Source of the DNA: Hyphomicrobiales bacterium
Lineage (GTDB): Bacteria; Pseudomonadota; Alphaproteobacteria; Rhizobiales; Beijerinckiaceae
NCBI GenBank assembly: GCA_947456435.1
Contig: CANGSG010000002.1
Location: 1-40,465, forward strand
DNA length: 40,465 nucleotides
Reading direction: 5' to 3'
Position 1 is the stretch's first letter, and each line of letters starts with the position of its first letter. Made by a program: the position numbers and the translations under genes. The notes under the pieces were generated by a model, which had not been told where the DNA came from, made no database searches, and worked only from the letters and a program-made list of their open reading frames with translations. This document shows positions 7,082 to 15,804 of this stretch, one piece after another.

Positions 7082-8224
7082 TCACGAGACACGGCGGCGC
7101 TCCATAGCTCGTCCATTCATGTCGAATTGGAGCTCCTTCGGAACTTCAATATCGGGCTTGTCGCCCTCTGCACCGGCGTGGAAGACAAAGCTCAAGACCG
7201 TTGCAACGGCTTGATAGAGTTCAGAATGAATCTCGCCACCGATTTCGGATGTGAAATAAATGGCACGCGCAAGCATCGGATATTCCAAGACCGGCATCTT
7301 TTTTTCTCCGGCCTTTTCGCGGATCATTTTGGCAATCGCATCAGACCCTTTCACGACGACTTTCGGAGCGGTGCCTTTAACGAAATCATAGCGGAGACCT
7401 ACCGCAAAATGTTGCGGGTTGGTGATAATGACTTGCGCCTGATTGATATTGGCAACCGATCCACGCTCAGCCGCTTCACGTTGCATTTTGCGGATACGGC
7501 CTTTGATTTCAGGAGATCCCTCCGTCTCCTTCATTTCATCCCGGACTTCTTGCTTTGTCATTTTCAGATTTTGATTATAGCGGTACCACTGGTAGATCGC
7601 ATCAGCACCGGCGATAATCAGAGTCGTGAAAACAAGAACGAGCAAGGTTGAAGCAAATAGGCTTCCGGCATCTGCAAGAGCGGCCTCGAACGGAAGTCGT
7701 CCCAAGGCCATCACTTCCGGCAATCGATGAAAAATATAGAGTGTACCGACGATTCCGATAACAACTGTCTTGCTTATTGATTTAAATAACTCGATCAGCC
7801 CAGAAAACCCAAACATGCGCGATAGACCGCGCAGCGGTGACAATTTATCGAATTTAAATCCGATATTGCCTGTAATGAAGTGAAAGCCGCCAAAAGCAAT
7901 TTGCGCCGCAATCAATAGGGCAACAAGCGGAACAAAAAAGATCATCATGGGCAATGCAATTTCACCCATACGGACAGCAAACATTTCGGGAAGCGGCATG
8001 TCCCGTTGAAGCGCGTCAGAAAAATCTAGACCATTACGAAATGCGCCCAGAAATTCTGTGAAGTAATAATGCCCACCAATTGAGAATTGCAAGGCACCGC
8101 CCAAAAGCACAGCGGCAAGAAGCAATTCTTTCGATGTCAGAATTTGGCCATCTTCAAGCGAACGCTCGAGTTTTCGGCCAGTAGGGTCTTCTGTTTTTTC
8201 TTGTCCCTCGTCGGTCTCGGCCAT
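7082..8224 (-). CDS. flhB: Flagellar export switch protein FlhB with NPQH motif
   Basis: FlhB is the inner-membrane export protein whose cytoplasmic domain cleaves itself between Asn and Pro of the NPTH motif and switches the export apparatus from rod/hook to filament substrates. The 380-residue product has the usual charged N terminus (EDPTGRKLE), four membrane segments between about 33 and 210, the linker helix with MTKQEVRDEMKETEGSPEIK, and a cytoplasmic domain. The cleavage motif reads N269-P270-Q271-H272, so Thr is replaced by Gln while Asn, Pro and His are kept. Its start overlaps the fliR stop (TGATG). Confidence 0.96.
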   Translation of the reverse strand: MAETDEGQEKTEDPTGRKLERSLEDGQILTSKELLLAAVLLGGALQFSIGGHYYFTEFLGAFRNGLDFSDALQRDMPLPEMFAVRMGEIALPMMIFFVPLVALLIAAQIAFGGFHFITGNIGFKFDKLSPLRGLSRMFGFSGLIELFKSISKTVVIGIVGTLYIFHRLPEVMALGRLPFEAALADAGSLFASTLLVLVFTTLIIAGADAIYQWYRYNQNLKMTKQEVRDEMKETEGSPEIKGRIRKMQREAAERGSVANINQAQVIITNPQHFAVGLRYDFVKGTAPKVVVKGSDAIAKMIREKAGEKKMPVLEYPMLARAIYFTSEIGGEIHSELYQAVATVLSFVFHAGAEGDKPDIEVPKELQFDMNGRAMERRRVS

Positions 8225-9012
8225 CAGGCACCTCCGCCGGTGTTAAGAATCAAAGTTCGGGCACGATCAGCCGTCTCGTCAATAATGCCGGCCATGCTCG
8301 CTGTTAGACCCGGTAGGGCCACCAGCAACAACGCAAGACCCGCCAAAATCGAAATAGCAAATCCAACGGAAAACAAATTCATTTGTGGCGCAACGCGGGT
8401 CAAAATGCCGATCACGAGTGTGACAAGAAACAGGGCTACGATGATGGGAAGGCATGCGAGTAATCCTGCCGAAAAAATGAGAGCACCTGCTTTGGCGATA
8501 CCGATCAATATACGCGCATCCAGAAAAGAAACGCCGATTGGCAGCACTTTATAACTTGCCGAAAGCAATTTCATAAGAACGTGATGGCCTTCAAGCGTCA
8601 AAAACGACAAGAGCATCATGATACTCAGGAATTGATTGATGACCGGTGATTGCGTTCCGGTCTGTGGATCGACCATGGCCGCAAAGCCTAAACCGGTTGA
8701 TGCCGAAATCATCTCGCCCGCAAGTTGAGCCGCCGCAAAGCCCAGTTGCATGAGAAATCCGATTGCGGCGCCGATGATGGCCTCACCCGCGAGCGCTAGC
8801 GCGCCTTCGGGAGAGTAGAGATCAATTTTTGGAGTCGGAATCGCTTGCACTAGCATCACCGAAATGGCCAGAGCTGTTGCGATGCGGATGGGAATAGAGA
8901 CACTCGAGGCTGAAAAAAGCGGCGCAGCGAGGAGCATGGCCGAAATACGCACGGACACGAGCATAAACGCAACAAGCGTATCGAGAAGCGTTGCGTTATC
9001 AAGGACCATCAT
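8224..9012 (-). CDS. fliR: Flagellar export gate protein FliR
   Basis: FliR is a membrane subunit of the FliPQR export channel. The 262-residue product is almost wholly hydrophobic with about six membrane segments, the characteristic VRISAMLLAAPLFS near residue 21, a GEAIIGAAIGFLMQLGFAA stretch near 77, and VDPQTGTQSPVINQF near 114. Length is normal. The start ATGATG overlaps the fliQ stop, and the stop overlaps flhB by one base. Confidence 0.95.
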   Translation of the reverse strand: MMVLDNATLLDTLVAFMLVSVRISAMLLAAPLFSASSVSIPIRIATALAISVMLVQAIPTPKIDLYSPEGALALAGEAIIGAAIGFLMQLGFAAAQLAGEMISASTGLGFAAMVDPQTGTQSPVINQFLSIMMLLSFLTLEGHHVLMKLLSASYKVLPIGVSFLDARILIGIAKAGALIFSAGLLACLPIIVALFLVTLVIGILTRVAPQMNLFSVGFAISILAGLALLLVALPGLTASMAGIIDETADRARTLILNTGGGA

Positions 9013-9278
9013 CGATTGACGCGTCCGATCTCGGTAAAGATCGTTTGAAAAAATCCACTCATGGTCGAAATCATGAACGGTCCTGCAAGGACAAGAACCA
9101 AGCCGACAACGATGAGCTTTGGTACGAAAGCGAGCGTTGCTTCATTGATCGATGTAGCGGCTTGGAAGATACCGATCACTAGGCCGATGACGAGTCCAGC
9201 AAGGAGCACCGGTGCCACAGTCAAAATCGTACTCAGAAGTGTCTCATGGCCGATGGTGATGAACTGTTCATAGGGCAT
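9009..9278 (-). CDS. fliQ: Flagellar export gate protein FliQ
   Basis: FliQ is the small hairpin subunit of the FliPQR gate. The 89 residues have two membrane helices (about 15-40 and 53-75) and the diagnostic GIFQAATSINEATLAFVPK. The frame extends upstream to 9308, but that would overlap the end of fliP; the ATG at 9278, giving the canonical 89 residues and an MPYEQFITIG beginning, is preferred. Confidence 0.94.
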   Translation of the reverse strand: MPYEQFITIGHETLLSTILTVAPVLLAGLVIGLVIGIFQAATSINEATLAFVPKLIVVGLVLVLAGPFMISTMSGFFQTIFTEIGRVNR

Positions 9279-9285
9279 GATCGTG

Positions 9286-10056
9286 TTATCCGCGTATGAA
9301 GCTTTCAACCAATGAGTTCAGTGTCAGCGACCACCCATCGACAATCACGAACATCAGAAGCTTAAAGGGAAGTGATACCAACATCGGCGAGAGCATCATC
9401 ATGCCAAGCGACATCAAGATACTAGAGACTACGATATCGATCACAAGAAAGGGAAGAAACAACAGAAAACCGATTGTGAATGCTGTACGTAATTCGCTGA
9501 TAAGAAAGGCCGGCACCGCAACAACAAAGGGAACATCAGCAGCTGATTGATAACCCTGATCGCCACGCAATTCTGCAATCATGGAGATATCATTCTGACG
9601 CGTTTGTTTTAGCATGAAACCTTTCATGATCGCGGCGGTTCTGATGCCAGCCTCTTCAATGCCGATCTGACCAGCTGTGTAGGGTTGAAACGCCGCATCA
9701 TTCGCTTCTTTGAAAGTCGGTGTCATAATAAAAAGCGTAAGAAATAAGGCGATTCCAACAAGCACTTGATTAGGGGGTGTTTGTTGTGTGCCAAGCGCCT
9801 GGCGCAAAATCGAAAGGGTGATGATGATGCGGGTGAAACTTGTCGTGACGAGCAGCATCGACGGCAGAATCGTTAAGGCCGACATCAAAATGAGCGTTTG
9901 CAGCGATAGCGAGAGGGACTGCCCGCCTTGAGGAAGATTTTCGAGTTTTAAAACCGGCAGATCGAAAAGCGAAGGCGATGCGGCATAGGTCGCGGTGGTT
10001 AACAAGACGAGCCCAAAAAGTCCCATAAAGCATAAAGGGAGCGCGCGTCGCATCAT
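9286..10056 (-). CDS. fliP: Flagellar export gate protein FliP
   Basis: FliP forms the core of the export channel with FliQ and FliR. The 256-residue product has a cleavable signal peptide (about 1-25), four membrane segments, and the family signature TSFTRIIITLSILRQALGTQQTPPNQVL in its N-terminal half (about residues 72-99), as well as PFLVIDIVVSSILMSLGMM near 202. The ATG overlaps the fliO stop. Confidence 0.96.
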   Translation of the reverse strand: MMRRALPLCFMGLFGLVLLTTATYAASPSLFDLPVLKLENLPQGGQSLSLSLQTLILMSALTILPSMLLVTTSFTRIIITLSILRQALGTQQTPPNQVLVGIALFLTLFIMTPTFKEANDAAFQPYTAGQIGIEEAGIRTAAIMKGFMLKQTRQNDISMIAELRGDQGYQSAADVPFVVAVPAFLISELRTAFTIGFLLFLPFLVIDIVVSSILMSLGMMMLSPMLVSLPFKLLMFVIVDGWSLTLNSLVESFIRG

Positions 10057-10322
10057 GAGTGTTCACCTTGATGAGAAGAGTGGGGGAGGAGTGTGATCGC
10101 GCTAACGCCCTGGCGGCCAACGCCGCATAGGGCTTGTTGGCCATCCACTTCAACTAAAACAAGCCGCGATCCGTCTCCCAAATTGGTCATGCCTTTGATG
10201 GCAATCGGGCCTTTGACAAAGCCCATATTCAGACGATCGCGATACCGCCTAAGCAGCATTGCGGCGGCCACGAGGCCGCCGAGAAGAAGAGTCATCGATA
10301 GAATGGACGCTATACTCGCCAC
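10053..10322 (-). CDS. fliO: FliO-like flagellar biosynthesis protein
   Basis: FliO is a small bitopic protein that helps FliP assemble. The 89 residues begin with one membrane helix (about 5-24) followed by a basic patch (LLRRYRDRL) and a compact beta-rich cytoplasmic domain (DGSRLVLVEVDGQQALCGVG) typical of the FliO core. It starts with GTG at 10322, sharing one base with the fliN stop, and overlaps fliP. Position between fliN and fliP supports the call. Confidence 0.88.
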   Translation of the reverse strand: MASIASILSMTLLLGGLVAAAMLLRRYRDRLNMGFVKGPIAIKGMTNLGDGSRLVLVEVDGQQALCGVGRQGVSAITLLPHSSHQGEHS

Positions 10323-10633
10323 TAGATGCTCCGTAGTCGTTGTTCCGGCGAGATGATCTCGGTGAACCGAATACCAAGACTTTCGCCAATGAGCACGATC
10401 TCGCCCTTCGCCAGCAATGTTCCATTGACAAGAATGTCGAGATGTTCTCCGGCTAGGCGATCAAGCTCGACGACTGACCCTTCATTCAGTTTCAAGAGAT
10501 CGCGAATGGTGATGCGCGTGCCGCCCACCTCGACCGTGAGTTTTACTTCAATGTTTTCAAGAAGCTTGAGGTTTTGAGCCGACGCCTGTGGGAGCTCACC
10601 TTGATCCGTCTTTTCATTTTCAACTGATGACAT
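10322..10633 (-). CDS. fliN: Flagellar motor switch protein FliN
   Basis: FliN forms the lower part of the C ring and binds FliH-FliI complexes. The 103-residue product has a short variable N-terminal stretch and a full SpoA (surface presentation of antigens) domain at about 25-100, with ENIEVKLTVEVGGTRITIRD and VELDRLAGEHLDILVNG. Its length and order after fliM are normal. Confidence 0.95.
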   Translation of the reverse strand: MSSVENEKTDQGELPQASAQNLKLLENIEVKLTVEVGGTRITIRDLLKLNEGSVVELDRLAGEHLDILVNGTLLAKGEIVLIGESLGIRFTEIISPEQRLRSI

Positions 10634-10654
10634 AGAACTGATCCGTTTCTGAAC

Positions 10655-11614
10655 TTATTCAATGATCGAGACGGCCATTTTGCCGTCTTTCTCACCAATG
10701 CGACCGGTGAAGAGGGAATGGCCTTCGATATAGATCGGAATATCGTTGAAGGCTTCTATGGGGATGACGGCGCCAGTTTGCAGGCGCAGAAGTTGCGTCA
10801 AATTGACGGTTGGTTCTGCAACGCGCGGGGCAATGACAAGAGGTATATGAAGGACAGCCTCGCGCAACCGCGTTGCCCAGTTCTCGTCGCGGTTTTCGCC
10901 AACGCGCTGCACTTTCGAGCGCAGGAGAGGCGCAATCAGCTTTAACATTTGTAGCGGATAAACGAGTTCGATCGTTGCCGACTTTGCAAAAGGCAATTGA
11001 ACCACGAAGGAACAAATGACGATCTGCTCGTTACCTTCGATAAAAGAAAGGAAGGCGGGATTCATTTCGCTCGCCATCACTTCGAAATTCGCCTCGTAGA
11101 CTTCCTTCCAAGCGTCTGAAAGCGTTTTGGTTGCGCCTTCCATGACGATCTGAATGATACGTTCTTCCGTCGGCGTAAATTCGCTGGTGCGGGTTACCCC
11201 GGCATCGCCGCGCCCGCCAAAAAACGAGTTTACGAGGATGCTGATCAACCGCGCAGGAATGGTTGCCAGAATGGAGCCTTTGAGTTCATCCACTCGCAGA
11301 GTCGTGAGGCTCAAGAATGACTCGAGCCCTGAAAGATATTCGTCAAACCGCTTTGTCTCCGGCGGCATGGTCTGTACGCGCGGAGCAAATCGCAGCATCG
11401 GGAGGAGAATATTGCGGAATTGGCGGCCAAAGCGCTCATTGATGAGGCGTAGCGTGTAGAGGTCGCCGAGGAGGTTCGCATCGTCATTGCCAAGGGCGTA
11501 GACTTGGTATTCCTTGCCCGGAAGCACGCCGGTTCCAACGTCGAGCGCGCCGTCCTCGAGGCCTTCGAGGAGGGCGGCGACTTCTTCGTTACTCAATTTA
11601 CGCGAACTGGACAT
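10655..11614 (-). CDS. fliM: Flagellar motor switch protein FliM
   Basis: FliM forms the middle of the C ring and binds phosphorylated CheY. The 319 residues start with a short motif LSNEEVAALLEGL, which corresponds to the CheY-binding N-terminal peptide (usually L-S-Q-x-E-I-D-A-L-L). A CheC-like middle domain spans about 45-235 and a C-terminal SpoA domain about 245-315. FliM-type residues such as GRQFRNILLPMLR and NSFFGGRGD are present. It lies 29 bp after fliL. Confidence 0.95.
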   Translation of the reverse strand: MSSSRKLSNEEVAALLEGLEDGALDVGTGVLPGKEYQVYALGNDDANLLGDLYTLRLINERFGRQFRNILLPMLRFAPRVQTMPPETKRFDEYLSGLESFLSLTTLRVDELKGSILATIPARLISILVNSFFGGRGDAGVTRTSEFTPTEERIIQIVMEGATKTLSDAWKEVYEANFEVMASEMNPAFLSFIEGNEQIVICSFVVQLPFAKSATIELVYPLQMLKLIAPLLRSKVQRVGENRDENWATRLREAVLHIPLVIAPRVAEPTVNLTQLLRLQTGAVIPIEAFNDIPIYIEGHSLFTGRIGEKDGKMAVSIIE

Positions 11615-11643
11615 GACTCAACTTGAAAACAGAACTGACCGGT

Positions 11644-12393
11644 TTACTGCATAACCAGAGTGGTAAAGAAAACGTTTTCAATTCCGCCAAAACGCTCCCG
11701 TTCAGTCAAAATCATGTTGATTCCGTCACGAATCTTGTCCTGGACCTTCTTTCGGTTCTCGATTCCGACGAGATCGGCTTCTGATTGATCGGCAAGGATC
11801 AGCAGGACTTCCGAGCGGATCGCCAATTCGTGCTTTTTGAGATTCTCGATCACGCTGGCGTCATATTGCGTGCCGATGCCAAGGCCAGCCTGAATGAATT
11901 TTCGTGAATTTTTGAGGTTCGTCGTGAAGGGAGACGGAAACTCGTAATAAGAGGTAACGAATTTCTCTTCCTGCGGAACAGCCTTGCCCTTGGGGTCTTC
12001 GGCTCCGCCATGTCCACCTTCTGCCGGTGCGCCATGGCCTTCACCGCCACCACCGCCCCCGTGACCACCTTCGCCGCCCTTCTTCGCAGCAGCAGCTTCC
12101 TCGGCTTTTTTCTCGGCCTCGGTCACTTTGTGCGGTCCTTTGGGTGCGGCTTCAGCATGCGCATCTGCCGCATGCTCGCCTTCTGCCGGCGCGCCTTCGC
12201 CCTTCTTCTCGATCACGATCGCCAAGGGATTTTCGTCCTTGGGCGTTGTGAGCTTAATGAAGAGAATGGCGCTACCGAAGCCGGCGCCGATGAGGGCAAT
12301 GCCGCCGATAACGAAAAGCAAGATCTTCAAGATCGGCTTTTTCTTCTTCTCGCCTTCTTGTTCGGCTTCTTTGGGTGCTGCTGCTGCGGCCAT
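11644..12393 (-). CDS. fliL: FliL with long His/Gly-rich linker
   Basis: FliL is an inner-membrane protein that surrounds or supports stator units. At 249 residues it is longer than the usual 150-180. A Lys-rich cytoplasmic N terminus precedes one membrane helix (about 20-46). The extra length is a periplasmic linker (about 50-145) of Ala, Glu, Lys, Gly and six His (74, 79, 88, 111, 120, 128) with Gly-rich runs. The FliL domain proper follows (about 145-249), with YEFPSPFTTNL and a conserved C-terminal GGIENVFFTTLVMQ. An AGGA ribosome site precedes the ATG. Confidence 0.92.
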   Translation of the reverse strand: MAAAAAPKEAEQEGEKKKKPILKILLFVIGGIALIGAGFGSAILFIKLTTPKDENPLAIVIEKKGEGAPAEGEHAADAHAEAAPKGPHKVTEAEKKAEEAAAAKKGGEGGHGGGGGGEGHGAPAEGGHGGAEDPKGKAVPQEEKFVTSYYEFPSPFTTNLKNSRKFIQAGLGIGTQYDASVIENLKKHELAIRSEVLLILADQSEADLVGIENRKKVQDKIRDGINMILTERERFGGIENVFFTTLVMQ

Positions 12394-12408
12394 GATCGGG
12401 TCCTCGCG

Positions 12409-15309
12409 TCAGATTGTTATATCGATTGAAAATTCGGATGACCCGGACGATGCCGGAATCGGGGTGATGATCGTTTGATCGCCGTCTTCTTTGCGATTGT
12501 CGTGGGGTCCGTCCTCGGTCACGTCAAAGCCTTCGAGGCTGAAGCCTTCAAGCTGCAAGGCATGCGACAGAGAAGGTTGCTCGGCGGTTAACAGGTCGGT
12601 CGCTTCGCGGTTTGACGTCTTCAGCGCAACCTTAACTTTTTGGCCGTCAAGCGCGAGATTGATGGTCACTTGCCCCAGTTGTGGCGGATAAAGTGAGACG
12701 CGGACTTCGTTGCGCCCGGCTTTAAGGGCCGCGATGACTTGCGCTTCAACCGCACGGTCACGCTGAATCTGGAACAATGGATTATCGCCCGCTGCATAGG
12801 TCGGAGCCGCGGCATTGTCCGCAGCGGCTGCAACAGACGAAGAGAATGTGCCCGAACGATAATCGGACGACGACGATATAAAGCTCGCGAAAGTCGTCGT
12901 GGGGGAATGGGCATCCTCGTTAAGACTTGCAAAGAGTGTCACGTCGCGGATCGTGTTAATGTCGCCTTTGACGGGCTCCGTGATAACGATTTTTAATTTG
13001 TCCAAATCGTTCACGTTCAAAGCTTGGGCGTCATCGCGCGCTGATTTTGCTGCTGATTCGGCATTCGCCAAGTCAATCATGCGCTTCGCATCTGTGGCTT
13101 CTTCAGCAAGTGACGTCATTAATGGCATCGATCTAGGGATGCTGAAATCTTCTTCGGATGTTTGCGCAGACGGGCCGTTGCCCCCATCAAATTCATGATT
13201 ATTGACGGGTATATTTCGCGAGGGATCGCGTTCTGAATTTTGTTGATCTGACGTCGAGCCTTCCCGTGCGAACGAGAGTGTCTCAGTTGATGACGGCTGT
13301 CGATTGCCCAATGCGGAATGGTCTTCCAAATGCCGCATGGAGATTTTTTGCGTATCCGCCTTTTCAAATTCTTTGATCAACGAATGTATCGGCGCGCTTA
13401 TGGTCATTGATGAAGTTTCGATACGAGCACCGGACTCAGCAATCGGCTGTGTCGTAACGATCTCGACATTACGCGTCGTATCGACGTCGTTATGAACCGA
13501 AGTTAATAAGTCCGGCTTATCGCCAGCGGTTGATTTCGAGTGCCCAATTTGGGCAAAATGACCACTATTTATTTCGGCGCTTGAGTAATTGGCTTCCGTC
13601 GTTTCGGTTGGTTCTTGGGGCTGGGTCGACGACAGGGGGAGAGGGATAGAGTTTCCCATTAACGCCTGAGCATACTCTAATGAGTCATTGTCCACCAAAA
13701 CTGTCGCAATTTCTTCGTGCGATACGACCGCGCTTTCCGTTTCTTTTGTTGATGGTTTTTCAAGCGAAATGAGCGTTTTTGAACGTGTTTCACCGCCATC
13801 GTGCTTGGTATTTTTTCCAATAACCAGCGCTATCAATTCATCCTTACCAACCTGCTGAGTCGCATTGGTTGATCCGTTCGATTCGATATTTGAAACACCT
13901 TTAAGATCGAGCGTTTTTAGATTTTCGGGGCTTCCTAAATCTTGGTCCCATTTTCCGGTCAGGACATCGAAAGTCGGTGTTTCAGTTTGAATTTTTTTAT
14001 CTAATGAACGATTTTCAAAGTTTTCATTTTCGATCACTGATATTTTAGCTTCGGGAGTGATAGAAACCAGAAACATCACTTCGTCATTATTGATGATCCG
14101 TACGATGTTTTGATCTTGGATTTTTGCATCGTGCGAAGGTACCGCAAATATCTCATTCGTGAACACAAAAGCCGGTTGTTGCGCAGAAGACGCAGGATCG
14201 GCGAGGGGTGTACGCGGCGTTACGGGCATCGGTTGATTGGGAAGAATTATAGGCTTCGGTGTCTCAATCAATTCGCCAATAAAGGCAGGGCGTTCGTCGC
14301 GTCGCGCTTCTTCAATCGGTGGAGCGCTCTCCTCATCAGAAGAAACAATGACCGATAATTTTAAACTCGCCGCTTCATCAAGAGGTGTAATTGTCAGAGA
14401 GGGAGTATGTCCTGAAGCGCTAGTCACGTCATTCGTGATCGGGGTAGCGACAGTCTTATCAACTGTTAAGGGTGAGCTCGAGTTTAAAAAGACTGATGCT
14501 AAAATAACATCATTGTCTCGCGAGTCCGATGATATAGGAGCCGCAGGCACAGACGCGGTTTTTACCTCAACACCCCGCTCAGAGATCGCCACATCATTCA
14601 GAGCTAAGGATGGCATCGAAGCGATTGTTGATTCTGAAGAAGGAGCTAATTCGGCGGAAAATTCCGTAACGCTGATCAGATCAGCCTGTGGCATTTCCTC
14701 GTTCGGTGCAGCAACCTTTAAATCGACAACCGGAGTGGACCCGTCTGTAGGTGTTGCCGGCGTCGTGGAAGCGAATAAGAAAAATTTTGCCGTCGGATCG
14801 ACCGCATTGGTATCAGTTGAAGCGATAGTGGTGCTCGGTGTCTCGATGCCCAAGCGTGTCTTTAGAATCGAAGGCAGAAGATCAGGGCGGGCCTTTTGGG
14901 GGATGAGGGATGAGCGACTCGTCTGCTCAAGAGCCGCAAGAGCGGCGAGCGCCTGTGTGAGATCCGCGTCATTGACCTCGGGCGTTGACGGGAAAAGCCC
15001 GGTTGAGGGGCTCATTGTCGTGTTTCGGATTGGCGTTTCCGTGATCGACGGCAAGAGATTTGCGGCATCTGTCGGCATTTCGACAGGGGTCGAGGCCGTC
15101 GAAAGGGGGTCGGCGGGTGCCACGCCTTCAGGTCCTTTTGAGTCGGTTAAGGCGATGGCGCTGTCCGAATCGGCTGAAATAAGACCCGGCGCAAGCAAGG
15201 CGAGGTCAAAAATAGCCGAATTTTGCCCAGACATGAGCATTCGGTCCGCAGCGAGGGACTCGCCGGGGCCGGTCGAAACGGCTGTGCTCACGGACAGGGC
15301 TTGAACCAA
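12409..15309 (-). CDS. fliK: Flagellar hook-length control protein FliK (large)
   Basis: FliK is a secreted ruler that measures hook length and triggers the FlhB specificity switch. Only the last ~110 residues are recognisable: a Flg_hook domain with RNEVRVSLYPPQLGQVTINL and LTAEQPSLSHALQLEGF. The preceding ~850 residues are low-complexity, rich in Ser, Thr, Pro, Asp and Glu, as expected for an extended ruler; the total is far above the common 400-600. The start is uncertain. The frame opens from a TTG at 15354, only about 8 nt after the predicted sigma54 start site. I prefer TTG at 15309, which has GAGG eight bases upstream; an ATG at 15240 is a third option. The gene has its own promoter at 15373-15389. 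Confidence 0.9.
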   Translation of the reverse strand: MVQALSVSTAVSTGPGESLAADRMLMSGQNSAIFDLALLAPGLISADSDSAIALTDSKGPEGVAPADPLSTASTPVEMPTDAANLLPSITETPIRNTTMSPSTGLFPSTPEVNDADLTQALAALAALEQTSRSSLIPQKARPDLLPSILKTRLGIETPSTTIASTDTNAVDPTAKFFLFASTTPATPTDGSTPVVDLKVAAPNEEMPQADLISVTEFSAELAPSSESTIASMPSLALNDVAISERGVEVKTASVPAAPISSDSRDNDVILASVFLNSSSPLTVDKTVATPITNDVTSASGHTPSLTITPLDEAASLKLSVIVSSDEESAPPIEEARRDERPAFIGELIETPKPIILPNQPMPVTPRTPLADPASSAQQPAFVFTNEIFAVPSHDAKIQDQNIVRIINNDEVMFLVSITPEAKISVIENENFENRSLDKKIQTETPTFDVLTGKWDQDLGSPENLKTLDLKGVSNIESNGSTNATQQVGKDELIALVIGKNTKHDGGETRSKTLISLEKPSTKETESAVVSHEEIATVLVDNDSLEYAQALMGNSIPLPLSSTQPQEPTETTEANYSSAEINSGHFAQIGHSKSTAGDKPDLLTSVHNDVDTTRNVEIVTTQPIAESGARIETSSMTISAPIHSLIKEFEKADTQKISMRHLEDHSALGNRQPSSTETLSFAREGSTSDQQNSERDPSRNIPVNNHEFDGGNGPSAQTSEEDFSIPRSMPLMTSLAEEATDAKRMIDLANAESAAKSARDDAQALNVNDLDKLKIVITEPVKGDINTIRDVTLFASLNEDAHSPTTTFASFISSSSDYRSGTFSSSVAAAADNAAAPTYAAGDNPLFQIQRDRAVEAQVIAALKAGRNEVRVSLYPPQLGQVTINLALDGQKVKVALKTSNREATDLLTAEQPSLSHALQLEGFSLEGFDVTEDGPHDNRKEDGDQTIITPIPASSGSSEFSIDITI

Positions 15310-15372
15310 ATCCAAATCCTCAAATAGCTGCGCTCCCGCTAGGAATGCAGGCAAAATATGACAACTTTAGGT

Positions 15373-15389
15373 AGCAACATCCATGCCAC
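15373..15389 (-). promoter_or_regulatory. Sigma54 (-24/-12) promoter for the fliK operon
   Basis: On the minus strand the site reads GTGGCATGGATGTTGCT: TGGC, exact GG-N10-GC spacing and a complete TTGCT -12 box. It sits at the very end of fliJ and in the short gap before fliK, so fliK and its followers can be transcribed separately from the fliE-fliJ group. The expected transcription start is near 15362. Confidence 0.72.
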
Positions 15390-15393
15390 GCGT

Positions 15394-15804
15394 TTAGACG
15401 CGGCGGGCGGGCAGAAGCGACTGAAATTTTTCGAGTTTTTCTTCCGCCTCGCGGCGCTTGAGGCGCTTGGCCTCGCCCTCGAGCATATCCACTTCGCCCT
15501 TTTTGGCCGCGAGCATGGCCAAAAGGCGTTTCCGTTCGTCGGCTAAAAGCTCAAGCCGGCTCTTGTCGAGGTCTTGCCGCTCATTCAGATGCATATTGAT
15601 GATCCGAATGCCGATCAGCTCACGCGCGGTCAAAGCCGGTTTTGTGAGGTGATCTTGGTAGATGTTTTTAAGGGCATCAACTTGCGAGATACGATCATCA
15701 AGGCGCTGGATTTCCGAGATAAGGCGACCGGTTTCCATCTGCCATTTCCGGTACTCAACCTTACGCTTGAGCGCCGCCAATCCCGTAATCCGCGCGGAAC
15801 TCAT
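15394..15804 (-). CDS. fliJ: Flagellar export chaperone/ATPase stalk protein FliJ
   Basis: FliJ is a coiled-coil protein that inserts into the FliI hexamer and contacts FlhA. The 136 residues are almost entirely charged helix with heptad patterning and no membrane segment, consistent with the two-helix antiparallel coiled coil of the family. It directly follows fliI with an ATGA overlap, the standard order. Confidence 0.9.
   Translation of the reverse strand: MSSARITGLAALKRKVEYRKWQMETGRLISEIQRLDDRISQVDALKNIYQDHLTKPALTARELIGIRIINMHLNERQDLDKSRLELLADERKRLLAMLAAKKGEVDMLEGEAKRLKRREAEEKLEKFQSLLPARRV

Noticed and set aside
7064-7651. 195-codon plus-strand frame over flhB
   Set aside because: Antisense shadow of the conserved flhB cytoplasmic domain.
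14237-15304. 355-codon open frame on the plus strand, antisense to fliK
   Set aside because: It mirrors the low-complexity Ser/Thr/Asp codons of fliK, has no recognisable domain and no ribosome site; fliK itself has a clear C-terminal domain and promoter.
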